DNA of 64,000 nt from Flavobacterium proteolyticum (GTDB lineage Bacteria; Bacteroidota; Bacteroidia; Flavobacteriales; Flavobacteriaceae): positions 62,001-126,000 of the forward strand of contig NZ_JADFTZ010000007.1 of the NCBI RefSeq assembly GCF_015223105.1, in the 5' to 3' direction. How positions within the stretch are numbered: position 1 is the first letter of the stretch; each line of letters begins with the position of its first letter. The position numbers and the translations under genes are program-made. Positions 1 through 8,692 of the stretch are shown here, in pieces. The notes beneath the pieces are model-generated. The model searched no databases. It was not told the DNA's origin and saw only the letters and a list, made by a program, of their open reading frames with translations.

Positions 1-58
1 TAACGTGTCTTAAAATTTTATTTTTTGCTACCTTTACCATATTAAAAAATCAACAACC

Positions 59-1447
59 ATGTCACAAACACTTTTAGTACTTGCCGCATTTATTATTGCC
101 TTAGGAATTGGAATTTTCATTGGAAAAATAATTTTCGCATCTCAATCACAATCCGAAAAATCAGGCTTAGAAGAACGCATTAACGGACTTTTAGGTCAAA
201 TGGAACAACTAAAAATCCAATTTCAAACGGAACGCAATCAGTTTGAAAAATCGCTTGCCCAACTTTCATCCGAAAAAGAAAATCTTCAAAAAGAAAAAGA
301 AAGCTTAGCGATTCATTTAGCTAAAAAAGAAAATGATTTCGATAATTTATTAGAACGCAATAAAGAGCAAAAGCAAGAAGTAGAGCAACTTCAAGAAAAA
401 TTCACCAAAGAATTTGAAAATTTAGCTAATAAAATTCTAGAAGAGAAAACCGTAAAATTTACGGAGCAAAACAAGGAGAATTTAAAAAATATTTTGTCGC
501 CTCTGCAAGATAAAATCCAACTTTTTGAAAAGAAAGTCGAAGATACGCATAAAGAAAGTATCGATTATCATGCCGCATTACGCCAACAAATTTTGGGACT
601 TCGCGAAATGAACGAACAAATGAGCAAGGAAACCATCAATCTAACCAAAGCTTTAAAAGGTGATAGCAAAATGCAAGGAAATTGGGGCGAATTGGTGTTG
701 GAACGCGTGTTAGAAAAATCAGGATTAGAAAAAGACAGAGAATATTTTGTACAACAAAGTCACGTTACAGAAGACGGTAATCGTGTATTCCCTGATGTTA
801 TCATTAATCTTCCTGATGGCAAGAAAATGATTATCGATTCGAAAGTAACGTTAACGGCTTACGAACGTTACATTAACGAAGAAGATTCGGATATAAAAAA
901 TCAACATTTAAAAGAACACATTGTTTCAATTAATCGTCATGTGGAGCAATTGGGCAGTAAAAATTACCACGATTTGTATCACATGGAAAGTCCAGATTTT
1001 GTGTTGTTATTTATTCCGATAGAATCCGCTTTTGCAGTGGCTTTAAATGAAGATACGAGTTTATACAACAAAGCTTTCGAGAAAAATATTGTGATTGTAA
1101 CGCCTTCTACGCTTTTGGCAACATTACGCACAATTGACAGTATGTGGACGAACCAAAAACAACAAGAAAACGCGATTGAAATTGCTCGTCAAGCTGGTGC
1201 TTTGTATGATAAATTTGAAGGTTTTGTTTCCGATTTGATTAAAATTGGGAAGAAAATGGACGAAGCTAAAATCGAATATGGTAACGCTATGAACAAGCTG
1301 GTTGACGGAAAAGGGAATTTAATCACAAGTGTTGAAAAATTAAAAAAAATGGGAGCTAAAGCCAAAAAAGCACTTCCAGAGGCTGTTCTAAAAAGAGCGA
1401 ATGAAACGGATGAAATTTCAACACTTACTGAAAACAACAAAGACTAA
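59..1447 (+). CDS. rmuC: DNA recombination protein RmuC
   Basis: RmuC-family protein thought to limit recombination at inverted repeats, probably as a membrane-anchored nuclease. The 462 residues start with a hydrophobic anchor (about 5-27), continue as a long charged coiled coil (about 30-200) and then carry the conserved RmuC core. In the core, Pro-Asp near 245 and Asp-Ser-Lys near 260-262 fit the PD-(D/E)xK nuclease arrangement proposed for the family. Length is normal. The ATG at 59 directly precedes the anchor helix. The next gene begins 11 bp after the stop, so the two are probably cotranscribed. Family assignment is firm; the nuclease activity is family inference. Confidence 0.93.
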   Translation: MSQTLLVLAAFIIALGIGIFIGKIIFASQSQSEKSGLEERINGLLGQMEQLKIQFQTERNQFEKSLAQLSSEKENLQKEKESLAIHLAKKENDFDNLLERNKEQKQEVEQLQEKFTKEFENLANKILEEKTVKFTEQNKENLKNILSPLQDKIQLFEKKVEDTHKESIDYHAALRQQILGLREMNEQMSKETINLTKALKGDSKMQGNWGELVLERVLEKSGLEKDREYFVQQSHVTEDGNRVFPDVIINLPDGKKMIIDSKVTLTAYERYINEEDSDIKNQHLKEHIVSINRHVEQLGSKNYHDLYHMESPDFVLLFIPIESAFAVALNEDTSLYNKAFEKNIVIVTPSTLLATLRTIDSMWTNQKQQENAIEIARQAGALYDKFEGFVSDLIKIGKKMDEAKIEYGNAMNKLVDGKGNLITSVEKLKKMGAKAKKALPEAVLKRANETDEISTLTENNKD

Positions 1448-1458
1448 AAAAGAAAATT

Positions 1459-1809
1459 ATGGTACGAAAAATAATTCTTTACATTGCTTTATCACTCACT
1501 TTAATAACAGTGGGTTACTTCAGTTTTATTTATTATGTCCCTTATAGCGAAGGTGTTCGTTCAGGTGAATTGATTAAAATTAGCCATAAAGGTTTTGTCG
1601 TAAAAACATGGGAAGGCGAATTGAGCCAAGGAATTTCTGGAGCTCAAATTTTTGCTTTTTCAGTAATGGATAATCAGGAAGTGATTATTGAAGATTTAAA
1701 AAAATGGCAAGGTAAAAAAGTAACTTTGGAATACGAAGAGCGCTACAAAACTTTCTTTTGGTGGGGCGATACCCACTATTTTGTTACTAAAGTTACTCTA
1801 GAAAAATAA
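1459..1809 (+). CDS. Small membrane-anchored protein of unknown function
   Basis: A 116-residue protein with one N-terminal transmembrane helix (about 5-26) and a short beta-rich domain. The domain has an alternating pattern (GELIKISHKGFVVKTWEGEL, then a Lys-Lys-Val-Thr-Leu-Glu-Tyr strand) that suggests a small OB-like barrel outside the membrane. Flavobacterial homologues are often mislabelled 6-phosphogluconate dehydrogenase; nothing of that enzyme is visible. It sits between rmuC and the thioesterase with gaps of 11 and 5 bp, so it is probably in one transcript with them. Function not recognised. Confidence 0.75.
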   Translation: MVRKIILYIALSLTLITVGYFSFIYYVPYSEGVRSGELIKISHKGFVVKTWEGELSQGISGAQIFAFSVMDNQEVIIEDLKKWQGKKVTLEYEERYKTFFWWGDTHYFVTKVTLEK

Positions 1810-1814
1810 TTTTT

Positions 1815-2366
1815 ATGGAAATTGCCAATACCGTTGAAGCTTCAAAAATTACCTTGTCAGAATTAATGTTGCCATCTCATTCAAATTTTAGTGGAAAAAT
1901 TCATGGTGGTTATTTATTAAAACTAATGGATCAAATCGCTTTTGCCTGTGCCTCGAAATACTCAGGTTGCTATTGCGTTACGGCTTCAGTGGATACGGTT
2001 GATTTTTTGAATCCTGTAGATGTGGGCGAATTGGTTACTTTAAAAGCTTCTGTAAATTACGTTGGAAAAACTTCGATGGTGGTGGGAATTCGAGTTACAT
2101 CGGAACACATTCAAACTGGAATAAAAAAACATTGCAATTCGAGTTATTTTACCATGGTGGCAAAAGATGAAAACGGACAAAATGTTCAAGTTCCCAAACT
2201 TATTTTATCCAATTTAGAAGAAGTTCGCCGCTTTTACGATAGTATTAATCGGATTGAAAACAAAAAAAGAGCTAAAGAAATTGAGACCAATTTTGATCAC
2301 AAATCAAAAGAAGCTATTGATAATCTAAAAAATTATAATGTTGTAATTTCTGATAAAATGTTTTAA
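1815..2366 (+). CDS. Acyl-CoA thioesterase, hotdog fold
   Basis: Cytoplasmic thioesterase expected to hydrolyse acyl-CoA esters to free acid and CoA. The 183 residues contain the hotdog signature around residues 24-45: Asn24, the HGGYLLKLMD stretch with Gly31-Gly32 and the likely catalytic Asp39, followed by a beta sheet with the VDFLNPVDVGELV pattern usual for YciA/BFIT-type enzymes. About 40 C-terminal residues after the domain are charged and helical. It is the last gene of the rmuC group. The chain-length preference cannot be read from the sequence. Confidence 0.88.
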   Translation: MEIANTVEASKITLSELMLPSHSNFSGKIHGGYLLKLMDQIAFACASKYSGCYCVTASVDTVDFLNPVDVGELVTLKASVNYVGKTSMVVGIRVTSEHIQTGIKKHCNSSYFTMVAKDENGQNVQVPKLILSNLEEVRRFYDSINRIENKKRAKEIETNFDHKSKEAIDNLKNYNVVISDKMF

Positions 2367-2405
2367 ATTTTAATTACAAAATCATCGGTGTTTTGAAAAA
2401 AAAGT

Positions 2406-2413
2406 TATATTTG
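2406..2413 (+). promoter_or_regulatory. Promoter -7 element upstream of the diheme lipoprotein gene
   Basis: TATATTTG matches the Bacteroidota -7 consensus TAnnTTTG and lies 31 bp before the ATG at 2444. No well-spaced TTG -33 box is visible, so the call rests on the -7 box and its position. Confidence 0.45.
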
Positions 2414-2443
2414 TTTCAAACAATACAAACAAACTTTAACTAA

Positions 2444-3562
2444 ATGATAAAAAAATACTCGATTTACGCTTTTATTATCAGTATTTCTCTTCATATTTAT
2501 GCTTGTTCAAGTGATAATGATGATGAATATACTCCAATTTCTCCAGTCACAGTTGACTTAACACAAGTCCCTTATCCGAAACTATCTGATTACAAATTCT
2601 TTGAAGGTGAAATGAAAAATCAAATTCCTTCTTTGGATGTTATTCCTTACGAACCTATTTCTTCCCTTTTCACAGATTACGCTCACAAAAAAAGATTTGT
2701 GTGGATGCCAAATGGTACAAAAGCGTCATATACAGGTGATGATGAAATTCTGGATTTACCTGTTGGATCTGCTATAATAAAAACTTTTTATTATGATAAT
2801 GTACAACCTTCAAATAGTACAAAAATAATCGAAACTAGAGTGATGATTAGAAAATCAGACGGATGGATTTTTGCTGATTACGTTTGGAATGAAGATCAAA
2901 CTGAAGCCATTCTTGATTTGAATGGAAGCACTAAAAACATCACTTTTAGAGATGACAACAATGTAACGAGAACTATTGATTATAGAATTCCAAATGAAGC
3001 CCAATGCATCGTTTGTCATAAAACAAAAAGTTATGAAGGCGGAAATTATGTTCAAAGAAATATTCCAATTGGGATTAAACCACAAAACCTAAACAAAACA
3101 TACAATTATGGTAGCGAAACTAAAAATCAATTAACCAAATGGATTGAATTAGGCAAGCTAGATAATTTTGCGTTACCTACGGAGGCAAACACCATTGTAA
3201 ATTACAATGATAACACACAACCACTTGAAAAGAGAGTTCGATCTTATTTCGATATTAATTGTGCTCATTGCCATAAAGAACATGGACATTGTGATTACAG
3301 ACCTATGAGATTTGCTTTTTCTGAAACTTACAACAACCAAACCAATATGGGAGTATGTGTAGACACTCAAGACATGCAAAATTTTGAACCTGCATTATCA
3401 AAAATCGTAACTCCAGGAAATATTTACAGATCTATGCTTTATCATAGATTAAATACCGTTGATGAAACCTACAGAATGCCTTTACATGGAAGAACAATAA
3501 TCCACGAAGAAGGAATTCAACTCGTAGAAGAATGGATTAATTCATTAAATCCTTGTAACTAA
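2444..3562 (+). CDS. Lipoprotein with two CxxCH heme motifs (HNE_0200/SO_2930-like)
   Basis: Predicted lipoprotein: a hydrophobic leader ends in a lipobox with acceptor Cys21, followed by an acidic linker. Two heme c attachment motifs are visible, Cys188-x-x-Cys191-His192 and Cys273-x-x-Cys276-His277, the second in a short C-terminal cytochrome c-like domain. The layout matches the family described as HNE_0200 (TIGR03806-like), whose members often neighbour other redox or surface proteins. Its stop is followed 26 bp later by the FG-GAP/T9SS gene. The electron-transfer partner is unknown. Heme binding is inferred from the motifs. Confidence 0.8.
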   Translation: MIKKYSIYAFIISISLHIYACSSDNDDEYTPISPVTVDLTQVPYPKLSDYKFFEGEMKNQIPSLDVIPYEPISSLFTDYAHKKRFVWMPNGTKASYTGDDEILDLPVGSAIIKTFYYDNVQPSNSTKIIETRVMIRKSDGWIFADYVWNEDQTEAILDLNGSTKNITFRDDNNVTRTIDYRIPNEAQCIVCHKTKSYEGGNYVQRNIPIGIKPQNLNKTYNYGSETKNQLTKWIELGKLDNFALPTEANTIVNYNDNTQPLEKRVRSYFDINCAHCHKEHGHCDYRPMRFAFSETYNNQTNMGVCVDTQDMQNFEPALSKIVTPGNIYRSMLYHRLNTVDETYRMPLHGRTIIHEEGIQLVEEWINSLNPCN

Positions 3563-3588
3563 ACACCAAACTATAAAACAACTTAACT

Positions 3589-5649
3589 ATGACAAAAACT
3601 CTACTTTTTACTATATCAACATTTCTCTTTTCTTTAACAAATTTTGCTCAAGACAATTGTGCTAGTCCTTTTGTACTATCAGGTCCAGGAATTTATAGCG
3701 TTGGGGTTATAAACGGAACACAACCAACAACTTTTTGTGCTCCAAATGGAACGATTCCTGTTGCGAACATTCCTGCTGGAGAATGGTATTCTTATACCCC
3801 AACACAAAATTTTTCGGTGAGTATCTCATCTGATATTGCGGCAAACACTCCAAGAAAAGATACACGTCTACATATTTACACAGGAAATTGTGCTTCTCTA
3901 ACTTGTGTTGCTGGAGACGACGATACAGGTTCTGGATATTCTTCTGTTGTTAATTTTAATGTAACTGCTGGAACTACTTACTATATTGTTTGGGATAACA
4001 GATGGTTAAACACTACTAACAATACTGGTTTTAATTTTCAACTTACAGAGAGTACAATATTAATTCCTACTGCACCAATTACTTACACAACACAAACAGT
4101 TGCAACTATTAACAGTGGTTACAACATCTGTGTAGTTGACATGAATGGAGATTATAAAGATGACATTGTTGGTATAAGCGCGGCTAATATGAGAATTCAT
4201 TATCAAACTTCTACTCCAGGAACTTATACAGTTACAGATTATCCATTATCTGGAACCGTTTTACAACCAAATTGGAGTATGGCAGCGGGTGATTATAACA
4301 GAGATGGATTTAACGATCTTGTATTAGGAAACGGAAGCGGTGCTACAATATTAACATCAAATAGTACTGGAACAGCTTATACAACATATACTCCTGGACA
4401 ATATATTTTTTCTCAAAGAACAAATTTTTCAGATTTAAATAATGATGGAAATTTAGATATATTCGTTTGTCATGATATTGCTCCTAGTTGTTATTATTTG
4501 AATAATGGCAGTGGTGGTCTAACTTTTTATCAATCAACCGTTACTCCTGGAGCTATGAATATTGCCACAACAACAGGAAATTACGCTACTCTTTTTACTG
4601 ATTTTGATAATGATGGTGATTCTGATGTTTTTGTTTCAAAATGTTCTGGACCTCCATGTGAATTATATCGTAATGACGGAAGTGGCGTTTATACAAATAT
4701 TTCTGCATTAGCTGGAATTAATATTACTCCGATTCAAACTTGGTCAACTGCTATTGCTGATTTTGACAACGATGGAGATATGGACATCATTATTACAGCA
4801 AGTTCTGGAGCGCATAATTTTTTCAGAAATAATTTAGACACTTCAAATAGTGTGGAAGAAGCTTATTCTAACATTACTGGAGGCTCTGGATGGGATACTA
4901 ATGCATCAACAAATACAGATAATATAGCTTATGATTTTGATAATGATGGGAAAGTAGATGTTTTAGGTGGTGGAAATAAAATAATGTTTAATCAAGGTAA
5001 TAACATCTTCGCTCCTGTAACATATAGCGGATTAGCTGTATCTGCAGTAGGTGATTTAAATAATGATGGATTTATAGACTTTCAAAATGGAACTACTATT
5101 CGATATGCAGTTCCAAATGGAAATAATTGGATAAAATTCAATTTACAAGGGGTTCAAAGCAATAGAAATGGTATAGGTGCGCGAATTGAAATTTATGGTG
5201 CGTTTGGAAAACAAATTAGAGATGTTAGAAGTGGTGAAGGATTTAGACACATGAGTACATTGAATGCTCATTTTGGAATTGGTACTGCAACAACAATTAC
5301 TCAAGTTGTTGTTATCTGGCCATCAGGAGTAGTTGATGTGATTAATAATCCAAATATCAATCAAGCGTTAACGGTAGTGGAAGGTTCAAGCCCATTGAGT
5401 GTTGCTGATAACAACTTAAATTCTATTAAATTGTACCCAAATCCTTCAAGCGATATAATTACACTTTCAAATACTGAAATGCTGAATATTAAGCGTATTT
5501 CAATTATTTCAACACTTGGAAAAGTTATAAAAGAAGTTACATTGTCAAATTCTAGTTTTTCTGTTTCAGAATTAACACAAGGTGTTTACATTTTATCAAT
5601 TGAAACTACAGACGGAGAAAAATACTCTAAAAATTTTATAAAAAAATAA
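3589..5649 (+). CDS. Secreted FG-GAP/ASPIC-UnbV repeat protein with T9SS sorting domain
   Basis: Large exported protein of 686 residues. In order: signal peptide (1-20), a beta-rich PPC-like domain (about 24-150), about seven FG-GAP/VCBS-type repeats each with a Ca2+-binding D-x-(D/N)-x-D-G loop (for example DLNNDGNLD and DFDNDGDMD), an ASPIC/UnbV domain (about 510-585, with the NRNGIGARIEI and GEGFRHMST patterns), and a C-terminal type A sorting domain (LYPNPSSD onward). The sorting domain implies export by the type IX system and attachment at the cell surface. A role in adhesion or binding is family inference; the ligand is unknown. Confidence 0.88.
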   Translation: MTKTLLFTISTFLFSLTNFAQDNCASPFVLSGPGIYSVGVINGTQPTTFCAPNGTIPVANIPAGEWYSYTPTQNFSVSISSDIAANTPRKDTRLHIYTGNCASLTCVAGDDDTGSGYSSVVNFNVTAGTTYYIVWDNRWLNTTNNTGFNFQLTESTILIPTAPITYTTQTVATINSGYNICVVDMNGDYKDDIVGISAANMRIHYQTSTPGTYTVTDYPLSGTVLQPNWSMAAGDYNRDGFNDLVLGNGSGATILTSNSTGTAYTTYTPGQYIFSQRTNFSDLNNDGNLDIFVCHDIAPSCYYLNNGSGGLTFYQSTVTPGAMNIATTTGNYATLFTDFDNDGDSDVFVSKCSGPPCELYRNDGSGVYTNISALAGINITPIQTWSTAIADFDNDGDMDIIITASSGAHNFFRNNLDTSNSVEEAYSNITGGSGWDTNASTNTDNIAYDFDNDGKVDVLGGGNKIMFNQGNNIFAPVTYSGLAVSAVGDLNNDGFIDFQNGTTIRYAVPNGNNWIKFNLQGVQSNRNGIGARIEIYGAFGKQIRDVRSGEGFRHMSTLNAHFGIGTATTITQVVVIWPSGVVDVINNPNINQALTVVEGSSPLSVADNNLNSIKLYPNPSSDIITLSNTEMLNIKRISIISTLGKVIKEVTLSNSSFSVSELTQGVYILSIETTDGEKYSKNFIKK

Positions 5650-5665
5650 TTCAACTAAACTCAAT

Positions 5666-5704
5666 AAAAAAAGCTGATTCAAGTTTAAGAATCAGCTTTT
5701 TTTA
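5666..5704. terminator. Bidirectional intrinsic terminator
   Basis: AGCTGATTC (5672-5680) and GAATCAGCT (5689-5697) form a perfect 9-bp stem flanked by A and T runs. It separates the convergent T9SS gene ending at 5649 and the DUF5777 gene ending at 5714 and can serve both strands. Confidence 0.9.
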
Positions 5705-5713
5705 TTGCTTTAT

Positions 5714-6592
5714 TTAAAACACTCTCACTAAATTAAATCCGAAACCAAATTCGCCTTTAGTCCAATCGCCTACGGTTTGCCCTAAATATCCGGTTTCATG
5801 CATTGCAGTCGAGTTAGTAAAATGCATTTGAAAAACATGGCCTCCTGTTTCCAAATCGAAACCTACTGATAATGGATTCTTGTAAATAGATTCATTAGCT
5901 CTGTTTAAATGAGCGGCATAATCTACATTGAACGACCAACGTTTGGTTAATTTATAACGTCCTCCTATTCCAATGGCATATTGTGTATTGTCTTGAGGAT
6001 TTGGAGAAATAACCATATTATTTTCATCTAAAATATCACGTAATGTATTTTCATGGAAAACTGTTGGAGCTAATTCTAAGGATAACTTTTCTGAAAATTT
6101 ACGCGAAATTAAAAGTTGAGTGACATATCCTAAACGATTTTCGAATTTTAAATTAGGATAATTTTCCTTTTTTAATTCCGAATTAACGGCAATACTATTA
6201 AATCCAACTATTGTTACCGGAAAATTATTCTCACCTTGAGCAAATAAACGATATTTAACTGCAGCATCATACGTTTTCTGAAAACCACTTCTCGAAACAT
6301 GAACGGTTAACCAATCGTTTACTCCGTACAAAAACTTCAACTGGGTATTGGCATTGTCCAATCCAAAAAAATCATCAAACCCATTATTCACAAATCCAAA
6401 ACGATGTGCTACAATGAAGTAAAAATCGCCTTTAGCTGCTAATTTTGTTGATTCTAAATTCACAATTTTTAACGATTTAAATGCCGATTCAACTTTCTGA
6501 TTTTGCGGAATAGAATCAATTTCGTTTAACAAATCATCTTGAGCAAATCCTAAAAAGGGAAACAAAAAGGAAAATAAGATTAGTTTTTTCAT
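5714..6592 (-). CDS. DUF5777-type outer-membrane beta-barrel protein
   Basis: Exported protein of 292 residues with a signal peptide (MKKLILFSFLFPFLGFAQ), then alternating amphipathic strands and an aromatic C-terminus (NLVRVF) typical of an outer-membrane barrel. The pattern fits DUF5777, a Bacteroidota family. I place the start at 6592 because the upstream in-frame ATG at 6610 would put charged residues before the signal peptide and overlap the upstream gene. It is the last gene of the leftward run of secreted proteins. The transported or bound substrate is unknown. Confidence 0.8.
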   Translation of the reverse strand: MKKLILFSFLFPFLGFAQDDLLNEIDSIPQNQKVESAFKSLKIVNLESTKLAAKGDFYFIVAHRFGFVNNGFDDFFGLDNANTQLKFLYGVNDWLTVHVSRSGFQKTYDAAVKYRLFAQGENNFPVTIVGFNSIAVNSELKKENYPNLKFENRLGYVTQLLISRKFSEKLSLELAPTVFHENTLRDILDENNMVISPNPQDNTQYAIGIGGRYKLTKRWSFNVDYAAHLNRANESIYKNPLSVGFDLETGGHVFQMHFTNSTAMHETGYLGQTVGDWTKGEFGFGFNLVRVF

Positions 6593-6602
6593 AAAATTAA
6601 TT

Positions 6603-7370
6603 TTAATCAACGATTAGTACTTTTGTTGCGAATTCATTCTCAGAAGCAACTTTTACTATATACGTTCCTTTTTGTAAATTGGATGTTACAATTTTTGAAC
6701 TTGTGACATCTATGCTTTCCTTTATTACAACTCTACCTAAATAATCATGAATAAAAACTTCTGCAGATGAAATTCTGTTAGGTAATTCGATTGTAATGAA
6801 ATCATTTGAGGGATTAGGATACATCTTAAATTGAGCTAATAAAACATCTTCAGAACCTAACGTAAAATTAGCCGATGCAACACCTCTACCTCCATGATAC
6901 GTCAAAGAATAACTATTAGCAGTACTTCCATAAGCCCAAATTAAGTTAATACTATTTGGTGTAGAAGAAAACACATAATCATTAGCATCTCCCGTATTTA
7001 AAGCTCTAGTTGCAACAATTGTTCTCACTGTTCCACTAACAGTATTTGAAGTAATAGTCCAATGTTGAGTTCCATCGTTTACGGGAGCTGAAAACCCAGT
7101 TAAATATCTATCAAATGAAGATAATGTTGTTGTATTAGCATGACAAACCACCACATCGGTACCAGCAGTCATAGAAACAGCACCAAAACCTAATGCAAAC
7201 CAACGATCTGAAGGTCCGGTTAAACGTAAAGTGACATTAGTTGCAACATCGATTTTCGCGGTCATTGCTACTCCCGCTGTAGAGTTTAGATTTATAGTTC
7301 CTGTTGAATAGCCTTGAGCGGCAATGTAGCAACTAGATAACAAATAAAATAATAGTGTAATTTTTTTCAT
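6603..7370 (-). CDS. Secreted DOMON-like domain protein with T9SS sorting domain
   Basis: 255 residues: signal peptide (1-18), one beta-sandwich domain (about 25-165) and a type A sorting domain (about 180-255, with MYPNPSNDFITIELP). The sandwich shows DOMON-like hallmarks: the RWFALGFG stretch, an Asp-Val-Val-Val-Cys-His strand, DRYLTGFSAPVNDG, and a late HGGRG. DOMON domains bind heme or sugars, so a surface redox protein is plausible. It lies 10 bp upstream of the DUF5777 barrel gene and directly after the ankyrin gene. The DOMON assignment is by eye and moderately sure; the sorting domain is clear. Confidence 0.75.
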   Translation of the reverse strand: MKKITLLFYLLSSCYIAAQGYSTGTINLNSTAGVAMTAKIDVATNVTLRLTGPSDRWFALGFGAVSMTAGTDVVVCHANTTTLSSFDRYLTGFSAPVNDGTQHWTITSNTVSGTVRTIVATRALNTGDANDYVFSSTPNSINLIWAYGSTANSYSLTYHGGRGVASANFTLGSEDVLLAQFKMYPNPSNDFITIELPNRISSAEVFIHDYLGRVVIKESIDVTSSKIVTSNLQKGTYIVKVASENEFATKVLIVD

Positions 7371-7373
7371 AAT

Positions 7374-7889
7374 TTATAAATTTAATAGTTGTTGAATTTG
7401 TTCATCTTTTAGTTTTAAAGCATAATCAATTGCTGACATACCTGAATTATCTTTTATGTTTGAATTAGCATGAAACTGCATTAAAAGAGCAATCATTTCA
7501 TAATTTCTAAATTGAATAGCATAATGCAATGCTGTAAATCCGTTTTTGTCTTGCAAATCGACGTTAGCTTTAGCTTCTAACAATAACAAGGTAAGTGTTT
7601 TATCATTTTTTACAACAGCTGCCATTAGAGCTGTTCCATTGGAGCTATTAAAATTTACATCGGCCTTATGTTGAATTAAAAAAGAAGCTACTGCTACATT
7701 TCCGTTATAACAAGCTAATATCAATGGCGTAAAACCTTGAGGAGTGATGGTTTCCATTAATTCTGGCGCATTGGATAAAATCGCATTCATTTGCGCAACT
7801 GTTCCTTTTCTAGCTACATCAAAAATAGACACTTGCGCAAAATTTGAAATTGAAGTAATCAAAAGGGTTATTAAAAAATATTTTTTCAT
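7374..7889 (-). CDS. Secreted ankyrin-repeat protein
   Basis: 171 residues with a signal peptide ending near SNFAQ, so periplasmic or outer-membrane associated. It is followed by four to five ankyrin repeats with the usual G-x-TPLxxA and LLxxxAxxxxxD patterns (GFTPLILACYNGN, GTALMAAV, GFTALHYAIQ, GMSAIDYAL). Ankyrin proteins bind other proteins. Periplasmic versions in other bacteria are often encoded beside redox enzymes such as catalase. Here the next genes encode an OB-fold protein and the DOMON-like protein, with gaps of only a few bases. The partner is unknown. Confidence 0.88.
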   Translation of the reverse strand: MKKYFLITLLITSISNFAQVSIFDVARKGTVAQMNAILSNAPELMETITPQGFTPLILACYNGNVAVASFLIQHKADVNFNSSNGTALMAAVVKNDKTLTLLLLEAKANVDLQDKNGFTALHYAIQFRNYEMIALLMQFHANSNIKDNSGMSAIDYALKLKDEQIQQLLNL

Positions 7890-7899
7890 CTTATAAGTA

Positions 7900-8298
7900 T
7901 TAATCTTCTACAATACATTGATCCATTCTTAATTCTTCGAAAAGTTCATCATATCCAATAAATCTACCTTTCAATTTTACCAAATCACCATTTTTCAACT
8001 TTTCAATTTCTTCTTTAGTTAATGAAGCTATTAGCTTATCATCAAGGGTAATGCTGTTTTGTTTTAAATCCAATGCAGTAACATTTCCGTATATAGAAAT
8101 TGTTTGGTCAGCATAAGTAACTGTAGAAGAATCAGGATTATTAATGAATCGTTGCGATAATTCGCTTACACTTGTTTCAAAAGCCACATTCTCTGATGCT
8201 ATATCGCGATGAGACTGATACATATAAAAATATAAAGTGATTATAGATAAAAATAATCCAAATACAGAACCAATAAGTAATTTAAATTTTCTAGTCAT
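7900..8298 (-). CDS. Membrane-anchored OB-fold protein (tRNA_anti-like)
   Basis: 132 residues: one N-terminal membrane helix after MTRKFK, then a domain with the pattern of the exported tRNA_anti-like OB fold (QTISIYGNVTALDLKQNSIT, then the KLKGRFIGYDELFEEL stretch and an Asp-Gln-Cys-Ile strand). The start at 8298 is chosen because it gives a normal anchor; the ATG at 8343 lies inside the divergent cytochrome-like gene. The start codons of this gene and the plus-strand lipoprotein gene lie only 16 bp apart, so they share a divergent control region. Function unknown. Confidence 0.7.
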   Translation of the reverse strand: MTRKFKLLIGSVFGLFLSIITLYFYMYQSHRDIASENVAFETSVSELSQRFINNPDSSTVTYADQTISIYGNVTALDLKQNSITLDDKLIASLTKEEIEKLKNGDLVKLKGRFIGYDELFEELRMDQCIVED

Positions 8299-8314
8299 AA
8301 CTAATATATTTAAA

Positions 8315-8677
8315 ATGAAAAAAATGATACAAAAATTCACCATGTTCGTCTTGTTATTTACAACGATAAGTTGTACCGAAGACAGTATTTCAGATTTAAC
8401 TGAAACTGAAATTCCAACAACCGTAAGCTACCAAAACAATGTAAGACCCATTATTGAAAACAATTGTTTGAATTGCCATGGTAACCCTACCAACTTTGGA
8501 GCACCAAATTCTCTTACTACATACGAGAATGTAAAGGCTTCGGTTTTAAATAATTTAATTGACCGAATTTCAAGAACTGAAGGAACTTCTGGAGCCATGC
8601 CGTTAGGAGGGCCAAGGTTATCGCAAAACGACATCAACATAATTATAGAATGGCAAAATGCCAATTTTCCTCAATAA
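8315..8677 (+). CDS. Cytochrome c-like lipoprotein with one CxxCH motif
   Basis: Short lipoprotein of 120 residues: leader with lipid acceptor Cys20, a linker, and one heme c motif Cys51-Leu-Asn-Cys54-His55. A later Met in SGAMPLGG may be the second axial ligand. The C-terminal helix (INIIIEWQNANFPQ) is usual for short monoheme cytochrome domains. Start 8315 is chosen because the leader begins there; an upstream in-frame ATG gives a non-leader extension. The YceI gene follows 15 bp later. It probably carries electrons at the periplasmic face; partners are not proven. Confidence 0.78.
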   Translation: MKKMIQKFTMFVLLFTTISCTEDSISDLTETEIPTTVSYQNNVRPIIENNCLNCHGNPTNFGAPNSLTTYENVKASVLNNLIDRISRTEGTSGAMPLGGPRLSQNDINIIIEWQNANFPQ

Positions 8678-8692
8678 CTAAATCTTATACTT

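Noticed and set aside
1189..1440. Antisense open frame within rmuC
   Set aside because: It lies wholly opposite a clear rmuC coding sequence and has no start or domain support; the same holds for most short frames opposite real genes.
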